Shown here: piece by piece, positions 1-5,826 of the stretch
Position numbering within the stretch: the first letter of the stretch is position 1
How the letters are laid out: each line of letters begins with the position of its first letter
NCBI GenBank assembly: GCA_021787595.1
Contig: JAJYLQ010000014.1
Location: 1 to 64,000, forward strand
Length of the DNA stretch: 64,000 nucleotides
Source of the DNA: Chloroflexota bacterium
Lineage (GTDB): Bacteria > Chloroflexota > Anaerolineae > Anaerolineales > Villigracilaceae
Reading direction: 5' to 3'
Notes under the pieces: model-generated
The model's input: only the letters and a program-made list of their open reading frames with translations
What the model was told of the DNA's origin: nothing
Database searches by the model: none
Made by a program: the position numbers and the translations under genes

Positions 1-70
1 TCCAGCGTTGCCCTATCCTCTGCACGAGTTCCTTCAGTCTATCACTCCCTCCCCTTCTCCCTTCTCCCAG

Positions 71-120
71 GGGACACTTCTACTTTGCAGAAGAAGGGAC
101 ATTTCTACTTTGCATTGACA
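71..120. mobile_element. Probable outer end of an insertion element (tandem 19-bp sites)
   Basis: Two near-identical 19-bp copies, GGGACACTTCTACTTTGCA (71-89) and GGGACATTTCTACTTTGCA (96-114), are followed by TTGACA. Read outward, the end is TGTCAATGCAAAGTAGAAAT. Tandem sites ending in TGT/ACA are the pattern of transposase-binding termini (IS21/IS481/Mu-like). No transposase is visible, so the body would lie left of the window. The family assignment is inference. Confidence 0.45.
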
Positions 121-131
121 GGACGAAGCGT

Positions 132-602
132 CTACGCCGTCAGCACATAGGTCACAAAATAAACCGCTACTCCAGCCAACGCAGCGAACATATAGAGCGA
201 ATAAGCCGTCCGCATGAAAAGCTTGTAATTCTTGAAGCGCAAAGCCTGCGGGACAAGCTTGTTAGCCCTTAGCACAACAAAAACTCCGAACAGAAAAGTG
301 ATCGTTCCGATAAAGGCGTGGACCGTCGTAACCCACACCGCTGGTTCAGCCAGATGGCTTGCAATTTTCGGGAGCGTGAATCCCCAAAAAGATCCGACCA
401 TCACCACGAGCACCGCCGAGGCGTTGATAATAGCCGCCGAAGTCTGCATCCAGCGATGGACTTCATAACGTTTATGAACGGCCAACTGCCAGCCAATGGT
501 AAATAACGTCGAAGAAATCAGGATCAACACAAGCGCCAAATCGGGACCGAACGTGGCCCTCGTTCCCAGAAAACCGGGCCAGAGATAAAAATCAGACGAC
601 AT
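132..602 (-). CDS. DUF420-like four-helix membrane protein
   Basis: A 156-residue integral membrane protein with four hydrophobic spans and conserved histidines in and near the helices (VHKRYEVHRWMQ, ITFLFGVFV), as in the DUF420/YozB family. Some members of that family sit near heme-copper oxidase genes; no oxidase gene is in this window. The start is set at MSSDF because AGGAGG lies 5 bases upstream; a start 15 bases further upstream would put that Shine-Dalgarno site inside the gene. It is transcribed divergently from the helicase at 726. The exact function is unknown. Confidence 0.7.
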   Translation of the reverse strand: MSSDFYLWPGFLGTRATFGPDLALVLILISSTLFTIGWQLAVHKRYEVHRWMQTSAAIINASAVLVVMVGSFWGFTLPKIASHLAEPAVWVTTVHAFIGTITFLFGVFVVLRANKLVPQALRFKNYKLFMRTAYSLYMFAALAGVAVYFVTYVLTA

Positions 603-690
603 TCGAGCCTCCTGCATAAACTAAAGTGGATAGCACCTAAACTTACATCCATTAACCCGATATCCATGGAGGCGTTCCTGCTTTTTCTTG

Positions 691-719
691 TTGACAAATC
701 TCTCTGCATCCGCTAATCT
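691..719 (+). promoter_or_regulatory. Consensus promoter giving a leaderless helicase mRNA
   Basis: TTGACA (691-696), a 17-base spacer and TAATCT (714-719). The GTG start of the helicase begins 6 bases after the -10 box, so transcription should begin at or next to the start codon. There is no Shine-Dalgarno sequence. Confidence 0.7.
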
Positions 720-725
720 TGACGT

Positions 726-2849
726 GTGACCCGCCTCCCTCTGACCTCGAACCAGCTCGCCATCATCGAAGCCGACTCGGCCTCGAAGCTTTTCCTCTCC
801 GGCCCCGCGGGGACAGGCAAATCCACCGCCGGCGTCGAACGTTTGAAGTATTTGCTGGCTTCGGGAATCCCCGGCGATTCGATTCTCGTCCTCACCCCGC
901 AGCGGACCCTGCAGGAACCTTATCTCGAAATCATCCAATCGCCCGAACGGGTCGCGGGCGGCGAAGTGACTCCCGCCACGATTGGCGGTTTGGCGCGGCG
1001 CATGGTGGACTTGTTCTGGCCGCTCGCCGCACAGAAGGCCGGCTTCGCGCATCCCGAACGTCCGCCCGTTTTTCTGACGCTCGAGACCGCGCAATACTAC
1101 ATGGCACACATCGTGCGACCATTGCTCGATCAAGGTTATTTCGAGTCGCTGACGATTGACCGCAATCGTTTGTATTCCCAAATCGTTGATAACCTGAATA
1201 AATCCGCCGCAGTCGGATTCCCGTATACAGAAATTGGCTCCCGTCTCGACTCAGCCTGGATCGGTGACCCAGGTCAACGAAGCATCTATGCCAACGCACA
1301 GGACTGCGCCACGCGCTTCCGCGAATTTTGTCTGCAAAATAATCTGCTCGATTTCTCGCTCCAGCTTGAAATTTTCCTGAACCATCTTTGGCCCGACTCA
1401 CTGGTGCGCGATTACTTGGTTCGCAATTATCGTCACCTGATTTACGACAACATAGAGGAAGATGTTCCGCGCGCTCACGATTTGATTCGCGGATGGCTGC
1501 CGCAATTCGACTCGGCTTTACTGATCTATGATGAAGATGCAGGCTATCGCCGTTTCCTCGGTGCGGACGTGGATACTGCTTTCGCTTTACGCGAATTATG
1601 CGATGAGCAAATCAAATTCGATGAATCGTTCGTGATGTCAAATGAGATTGCTCATCTTTCAAACTCATTGGTGGAAGCAATCGTTCCTGACCTTACCCCC
1701 CATCCCCCTCTCCGAATCGGAGAGGGGGCGCAGGAGGAGAGGTCATTACAAATCATCACTGCCCATTTCTATCCCGAACTCCTCGACACCATTGTTGAGC
1801 AAATCGAACGTCGAATTAACGAAGATCGAATATCGGCTTCTGACATCGTCATCCTCGCGCCCTATCTTTCCGATGCACTTCGTTTCGCCATCACGAGTCG
1901 ACTCGAAGCGAAGAATATTCCATGGCGAACGCATCGCCCGTCGCGGTCATTGCATGATGAACCCGCATCGCAAGCGCTTTTGACTCTCGCCGCGCTGGCG
2001 CATCCGTATTGGAATGTCCGCCCATCCAAATTCGATGTGGCGTACGCGCTCAAGCTCGCCCTCGATATGGATCTGGTGCGCGCACAATTATTGGCTGAAA
2101 TCGTTTATCGCATCAAAGATTTCACGCTTTCGACTTTCGATCAAATCAATCCCGATAAACAGGAACGCATCACGTTTACATTCGGGAATCGATATTCGAC
2201 ACTTCGAGATTGGATTCTGAATTATCGCGAAGACTCACCTTTGCCGTTGGATCATTTCATGCGCCGCTTCTTTGGCGAGATTCTGTCCCAGCCTGGATTC
2301 GGATTCCATCGCAACCTCGACGCGGCACGCGTCGCCGCCAGTTTGATCGAATCGATTCGGAAATTCCGTCTGGCGATGGAGCCGTCGTTCGTGGATCGAG
2401 ATCATCCCGATTTTGATTTCGGCAAAGAATATTTCGCCATGCTCCAAGAGGGCGTCATCGCCGCGCAATATTTGGAATCGTGGAAATCGGAAAACGAAGA
2501 ATCGGTTTTGGTCGCACCTGCCTACACGTTCCTGATGATGAACCGACCCGTGACCGTCCAGTTCTGGCTCGACGTTGGCTCGAGCGGATGGTATGAGCGA
2601 CTCGACCAGCCATTGACTCATCCGCAAGTATTGAGCCGCGCTTGGACGATTGGCAGACCGTGGACATTCGCCGACGAAGAGCAGACCAATCAGCAGACGA
2701 TGGCACGCTTGGTTTCGGGCTTATTGCATCGCTGCCGCGAGAAACTTTATCTCGGCATCAGCAATTTGGGCGAGAGTGGATTCGAGCAACGCGGCGAATT
2801 ATTGAGGGCGTTTCAAAGAGTATTACAGGAGCAAGAGAATGGTTCATAG
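726..2849 (+). CDS. Degenerate SF1 (UvrD/AddB-like) helicase
   Basis: A 707-residue UvrD/AddB-like protein. The Walker A motif is intact (GPAGTGKST, residues 26-34). The Walker B region is changed (LIYDNIEED near 237-246, where active helicases have a DExxD box), and motif III is an unusual YDEDAGYRRF near 268. The C-terminus (about 590-690) keeps the motif V/VI layout but lacks the usual VALTRA sequence. Such decay is known for AddB, the non-translocating partner of AddA, and fits pairing with the intact helicase at 8813. No nuclease domain is attached. Residues about 320-338 come from an in-frame palindromic repeat. The GTG start lies 6 bases after a consensus promoter. Its last codons recur four times downstream. 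The AddB-like role is inference. Confidence 0.75.
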   Translation: MTRLPLTSNQLAIIEADSASKLFLSGPAGTGKSTAGVERLKYLLASGIPGDSILVLTPQRTLQEPYLEIIQSPERVAGGEVTPATIGGLARRMVDLFWPLAAQKAGFAHPERPPVFLTLETAQYYMAHIVRPLLDQGYFESLTIDRNRLYSQIVDNLNKSAAVGFPYTEIGSRLDSAWIGDPGQRSIYANAQDCATRFREFCLQNNLLDFSLQLEIFLNHLWPDSLVRDYLVRNYRHLIYDNIEEDVPRAHDLIRGWLPQFDSALLIYDEDAGYRRFLGADVDTAFALRELCDEQIKFDESFVMSNEIAHLSNSLVEAIVPDLTPHPPLRIGEGAQEERSLQIITAHFYPELLDTIVEQIERRINEDRISASDIVILAPYLSDALRFAITSRLEAKNIPWRTHRPSRSLHDEPASQALLTLAALAHPYWNVRPSKFDVAYALKLALDMDLVRAQLLAEIVYRIKDFTLSTFDQINPDKQERITFTFGNRYSTLRDWILNYREDSPLPLDHFMRRFFGEILSQPGFGFHRNLDAARVAASLIESIRKFRLAMEPSFVDRDHPDFDFGKEYFAMLQEGVIAAQYLESWKSENEESVLVAPAYTFLMMNRPVTVQFWLDVGSSGWYERLDQPLTHPQVLSRAWTIGRPWTFADEEQTNQQTMARLVSGLLHRCREKLYLGISNLGESGFEQRGELLRAFQRVLQEQENGS
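1704..1728. repeat. REP-like hairpin inside the helicase gene
   Basis: CCCCCTCTCCGA and TCGGAGAGGGGG form a perfect inverted repeat, translated in frame as part of residues 320-338 (TPHPPLRIGEG). The same hairpin family stands in the intergenic spacers at 2881, 3694, 4848 and 5690 and inside the second helicase at 10436. Confidence 0.8.
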
Positions 2850-2880
2850 TGAATGGAACATAGTCTGTTGCGCCAGCCCG

Positions 2881-3003
2881 TTCCCTCTCCCTTTATGGGG
2901 GAGGGTTAGGGTGAGGGCAAAATACGAAAGCGGATTTGAGCAACGAGGAGAGTTATTGAGGGCGTTTCAAAAAGTTTTACAAGAAGGAAATGGTTATAAT
3001 TGA
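2881..3003 (+). repeat. REP hairpin plus helicase 3'-end copy B
   Basis: A CCCTCTCCC...GGGAGGGTTAGGGTGAGGG hairpin runs in frame into a second copy of the helicase tail (2926-3003). It encodes ESGFEQRGELLRAFQKVLQ and then the alternative ending EGNGYN and a stop. The true gene already ended at 2849. The tail ends in TATAAT (2995-3000), a possible -10 box for the TA pair that follows. Confidence 0.8.
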
Positions 3004-3019
3004 CTCCAAAGGAGTTCAT

Positions 3020-3259
3020 ATGAACTGGCAAGATCGAATCATCGTTGATCCGAAGATTCTAGTCGGCAAACCCGTTATCAAAGGCACGCGGCTCGCCGTG
3101 GAATTCATCGTTGATTTGATGGCACAAGGTTGGCCTGAAAACGAAATCATGCGAAACTATCCCGGCATCACGCATGATGACATTACTGCTTGCCTGAACT
3201 ATGCCGCAAGCATTCTAAAGGCTGAAAAGATTTACCCATTTGAACCATCAAAGGCATGA
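3020..3259 (+). CDS. DUF433 antitoxin
   Basis: A 79-residue protein of the DUF433 family, small winged-helix-like proteins that act as antitoxins to PIN-like DUF5615 toxins. The family signature is clear: DPKILVGKPVIKGTRLAVEFIVDLMAQG, with a hydrophobic helix and GITHDDITACLNYA after it. The start at 3020 follows AAAGGAG at a 5-base distance; an upstream ATG at 2990 belongs to the repeated helicase tail. The stop is 3 bases before the ATG of the toxin gene, so the two are translationally linked. It should bind and neutralise the downstream protein and repress the pair. Confidence 0.88.
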   Translation: MNWQDRIIVDPKILVGKPVIKGTRLAVEFIVDLMAQGWPENEIMRNYPGITHDDITACLNYAASILKAEKIYPFEPSKA

Positions 3260-3262
3260 TTG

Positions 3263-3619
3263 ATGCGTCTTCTCGCGAACGAGAATTTCCCATTGGATGC
3301 GGTCGAAGCCTTGCGAGAAAAAGGGCATGATGTTGCATGGATTCGAGAAGACGCGCGCGGAAGCAGTGATGAACAAGTTCTCGCCCGCGCTCAGCAGGAA
3401 GAACGCATCTTAATCACATTTGATAAGGATTTTGGGGAGCTAGCGTTTCGCTCAAAATTACCAGCAACCAGCGGGGTTATTTTGTTTCGCATCTCTACAC
3501 CATCTTCACAACATATCGCACGAATTGCAGTACAAGCGATTGCTAACCGCACCGATTGGGCTGGACACTTCTCGGTTGTAGAAGATCATCGAATAAGAAT
3601 GACTCCACTACCACAATAG
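3263..3619 (+). CDS. DUF5615 PIN-like toxin
   Basis: A 118-residue DUF5615 (Mut7-C/PIN-like) protein. It has the N-terminal LLANENFP motif, with the family's conserved acidic position after the first strand, GHDVAWIRED, and the ITFDKDFGELAF block, which carries the acidic residues expected to hold the metal of an RNase. DUF5615 proteins are the toxin partners of DUF433 proteins, and that gene ends just upstream. A TTG at 3260 could also start the frame, but the ATG at 3263 is preferred. mRNA cleavage is family-based inference. Confidence 0.85.
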   Translation: MRLLANENFPLDAVEALREKGHDVAWIREDARGSSDEQVLARAQQEERILITFDKDFGELAFRSKLPATSGVILFRISTPSSQHIARIAVQAIANRTDWAGHFSVVEDHRIRMTPLPQ

Positions 3620-3693
3620 AGAGTTTGCTTCAAGGGAGTTACAGAAAAGAACCACAGATGAACGCGGATAAACACGGATTTCAAGCGCACATT

Positions 3694-3810
3694 TCCCTTC
3701 TCCCAAATTGGGAGAGGGTTAGGGTGAGGGCAAAACGCGAAAGCGGATTTGAACAACGCGGCGAATTGCTGCGAGCGTTTCAAAGAGTATTGCAAGCGAG
3801 CGATGAATAA
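3694..3810 (+). repeat. REP hairpin plus helicase 3'-end copy C
   Basis: The hairpin CCCTTCTCCCAAATTGGGAGAG is followed by GGTTAGGGTGAGGGC and then by helicase-tail codons (3739-3810) reading ESGFEQRGELLRAFQRVLQ and ending ASDE-stop. It is preceded at 3650-3681 by a second dispersed repeat, ACCACAGATGAACGCGGATA. Confidence 0.8.
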
Positions 3811-3856
3811 TCAATGCGACATCGTGTTAAAATAGGATGGCAGCAAGGAGATATTT

Positions 3857-4138
3857 ATGTTAGAAACTACTCTCAATGTGCATATTCCCAATGACCTTTT
3901 GACCTTAGGATTATCTCAAGAAGAAATCCAACGCCGAATTTCGGAATGGCTGGTCTTTTCACTTTTCTCCGAAGGGAAGATTTCATCGGGCAAGGCAGGA
4001 AAACTGCTGGGTTTGTCGCGGCTTGAATTTATCGAACTCTTGAAAACTCGCGGGATCGCTTTCGTCAATTACAACGAGGAGGAACTAAAAGCAGAGATCG
4101 AATCGGTCAGGAAGATCAAGCCCAAAGCGAAAAAATGA
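3857..4138 (+). CDS. UPF0175 family antitoxin
   Basis: A 93-residue UPF0175 protein, a helix-turn-helix-type antitoxin family. It begins with a strand (TTLNVHIPNDLL) and carries the typical LFSEGKISSGKAGKLLGLSRLEFIELLKTRGI helix-turn-helix block near residues 37-68. The tail is Lys-rich. AAGGAG lies 8 bases before the ATG. Its stop overlaps the start of the next gene (ATGA at 4135-4138), the usual antitoxin-first order. UPF0175 proteins are commonly paired with DUF3368 PIN toxins, as here. Confidence 0.88.
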   Translation: MLETTLNVHIPNDLLTLGLSQEEIQRRISEWLVFSLFSEGKISSGKAGKLLGLSRLEFIELLKTRGIAFVNYNEEELKAEIESVRKIKPKAKK

Positions 4139-4623
4139 TCGTCGTCTCCGATACTACACCGTTGATTAGATTAGCGTCCATCGGCAGACTTGAACTTCTG
4201 CAAGAGATTTTTGGGGAAGTTTATATTCCGCAAGCTGTTTACGATGAGACGGTTACGCATGGACGAAAAGAAGGGATGGCAAAGCAAGCGGTCGCCAACG
4301 CAAGTTGGATTCATGTTGTAGAAGTAAAGGATCGTCTTGCCGTAGTAGAGGTTCTGCTCGACGAAATGGATTTAGGGGAAGTGGAAACGATCATCCTTGC
4401 AAAAGAAATGAATGCCGACTGGGTTTTAATGGACGAAAGAAAAGGCAGGAGAAAACTCGATCAACTCGACATTCCCAAAGTTGGGACAATAGGAATTTTA
4501 CTCAAAGCTAAACAACTTGGATTGATCCCAAAATTGAAATCAGAGATCGAAAATTTGCAAAGATCGGGTTTCAGTATTTCTCAAATGATTGTGGATGAAT
4601 TGTTGAATTCTGCTGATGAGTAA
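4135..4623 (+). CDS. DUF3368 PIN-domain toxin
   Basis: A 162-residue DUF3368 PIN-like nuclease. The first catalytic aspartate is in VVSDTTPLI (residue 6). The MDLGEVETIILAKEMNADWVLMDERKGRRKL block (about 83-113) holds the further acidic residues of the metal site. The C-terminus (GLIPKLKSEIENLQRSGFSIS) is the family's standard ending, so the protein is full length. It overlaps the UPF0175 gene by 4 bases. RNA cleavage is inferred from the family. Confidence 0.87.
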   Translation: MIVVSDTTPLIRLASIGRLELLQEIFGEVYIPQAVYDETVTHGRKEGMAKQAVANASWIHVVEVKDRLAVVEVLLDEMDLGEVETIILAKEMNADWVLMDERKGRRKLDQLDIPKVGTIGILLKAKQLGLIPKLKSEIENLQRSGFSISQMIVDELLNSADE

Positions 4624-4643
4624 ATGTTGGACAAGATGGAGCA

Positions 4644-4823
4644 ATGAACAATATTGATAAACTCAAGCGCATGATTGTCGAAGCGGTCAAAAGAATGCGA
4701 ATGCACAAGAAAGATAAAGCTCAAATGAAATTGTCTGAATTCTTTCATTCATCACCGCTTGCAGACATTGACTTAAGCCGCGATAAGAGTTTGCTGCGCA
4801 ACATAGAAAAGAGCCACAGATGA
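4644..4823 (+). pseudogene. Remnant of a Phd/VapB-type antitoxin C-terminus
   Basis: A 59-codon ORF. Its stretch KLSEFFHSSPLADIDLSRDKS (residues 29-49) matches the C-terminal toxin-binding tail common in small antitoxins (the FFRxSPLxGxxLDLxRD pattern), but the N-terminal DNA-binding part is absent. The last codons are supplied by the dispersed repeat GAGCCACAGATGAAC. There is no toxin gene next to it. It is probably a leftover of a third TA module. It could still be expressed, as it follows the PIN gene by 20 bases. Confidence 0.5.
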
Positions 4824-4847
4824 ACTTAGATTCTATGTGCTCGTGTT

Positions 4848-4967
4848 CCTCTCTCCTTTTGGGAGAGGGTCACAAAGCGCGCCGAAGGCGATTATGGGTG
4901 AGGTGGCAACGTCGAATTATTGAGAGCGTTTCAAAGAGTGTTGCAAGAAGGAAATGGTTATAATTGA
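4848..4967 (+). repeat. REP hairpin plus helicase 3'-end copy D
   Basis: The hairpin CTCTCTCC...GGGAGAG is interrupted by an extra segment (CACAAAGCGCGCC...). It then gives a shorter helicase-tail copy (4905-4967): GNVELLRAFQRVLQEGNGYN and stop. The ending is identical to that of copy B and again includes TATAAT (4959-4964). Confidence 0.78.
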
Positions 4968-4987
4968 TTTGTCAAAAGGAGAGCATT

Positions 4988-5284
4988 ATGGTTCTCACCT
5001 CTCGCACGCAAAATTTACTAAGCGACCTGCAAAAAATCTTAGCGCTCAACGAAGATGAAATCGTTCAACGCGGCATTGCCCAAGCCGCGACCGATCGCAT
5101 CATCGAATTGCGCCAGCGCGCAAGTCAATTATCCGAAAATTATGGCAAGATCGACAAACTGGAAGCACAGGTAAAAAAACAAAAAGTCACTGCCGATGAT
5201 CACACATCGTATACCGACCTGTTGGAGTGGCACAGTATTCAACACGAACTCGAGCAATTGACTCGTTTTCTGGAGACTGTGTGA
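4988..5284 (+). CDS. Small coiled-coil protein, putative antitoxin of a TumE-type pair
   Basis: A 98-residue, largely helical protein with heptad-like stretches (RIIELRQRASQLSENYGKIDKLEAQVKKQ, about residues 37-65). I do not recognise a named domain with certainty. The start at 4988 follows AAAGGAG by 6 bases; an upstream in-frame TTG is less likely. It overlaps the next gene by 4 bases (GTGA at 5281-5284). That layout, next to a TumE-like protein, suggests it is the antitoxin. This is inference from context. Confidence 0.6.
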   Translation: MVLTSRTQNLLSDLQKILALNEDEIVQRGIAQAATDRIIELRQRASQLSENYGKIDKLEAQVKKQKVTADDHTSYTDLLEWHSIQHELEQLTRFLETV

Positions 5285-5670
5285 GTATCTGGCACGCGTC
5301 TATTATCCGCATTCTGCGCGAGAGCGGACTGTTCACGAGTGTTCAGCTGATCGGCGGCAAAGTGCGCGCTTTCATTAGCACGACGCGATTTCTTGATATT
5401 CACTTTGACCCAACGACCAACGGTTATTCCTACGCATTGATTGATCTGACCCTGCCATACGCGGGCGATAAAAGACTCTTCGGCTGGGATGATTTCCCAC
5501 ATCCCGATTATGCCGCACTCAAGAATTTGAAAAGCTACCCTCATCATTTTCAAGAACGACTTCCAGATGGAACATGGCGGTTCAGCGAATCAACTTTTCG
5601 CGGGGATGTTGAAAATGAAATCCACAAAGTTATCGAAACAGTTCGTCAACGAATATCGAGTGCGAAATAA
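5281..5670 (+). CDS. TumE-like (DUF6516) putative toxin
   Basis: A 129-residue protein with a GTG start overlapping the upstream stop codon. It resembles the TumE/DUF6516 family: a strand-rich N-terminal half (VQLIGGKVRAFISTTRFLDIHF), a central YSYALID strand, the aromatic/His segment FGWDDFPHPDY...SYPHHFQERLPDGTWRFSEST, and a final helix (EIHKVIETVRQRI). The PHHxH-like segment followed by DG is the part I rely on most. The biochemical target is not known to me. The pairing with the 98-residue protein follows gene order. Confidence 0.6.
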   Translation: MSIWHASIIRILRESGLFTSVQLIGGKVRAFISTTRFLDIHFDPTTNGYSYALIDLTLPYAGDKRLFGWDDFPHPDYAALKNLKSYPHHFQERLPDGTWRFSESTFRGDVENEIHKVIETVRQRISSAK

Positions 5671-5689
5671 TTCCTCGCAGTTCATCGCA

Positions 5690-5817
5690 TCCCCCTCTCC
5701 GCTTATAGGAGAGGGGTTAGGGGTTAGGGGTGAGGTGGCAGCGCGGCGAATTGCCTGCGGCACGAAGTGCTGTTGAGGGCGTTTCAAAGAGTGTTGCAAG
5801 AAACATCAAATGATTGA
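5690..5817 (+). repeat. REP hairpin plus helicase 3'-end copy E
   Basis: The hairpin CCCCCTCTCC...GGAGAGGGG is followed by a doubled GTTAGGG motif and a fifth copy of the helicase tail (5739-5817). This copy is split by a short GC-rich insertion near 5754-5763 and ends EVLLRAFQRVLQETSND-stop, 9 bases before the STAND gene. Confidence 0.78.
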
Positions 5818-5826
5818 GGATGAACA

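Noticed and set aside
621-1181. 186-residue minus-strand ORF antisense to the helicase
   Set aside because: It overlaps the well-supported helicase entirely, has biased composition and shows no domain; it is a frame shadow.
2990-3019. Upstream ATG start for the DUF433 antitoxin
   Set aside because: These codons belong to the duplicated helicase tail; AAAGGAG directs the start at 3020.
2764-5817. CRISPR-like array in the repeated helicase tails
   Set aside because: The units are long, unevenly spaced, coding in origin and separated by genes, not by uniform spacers.
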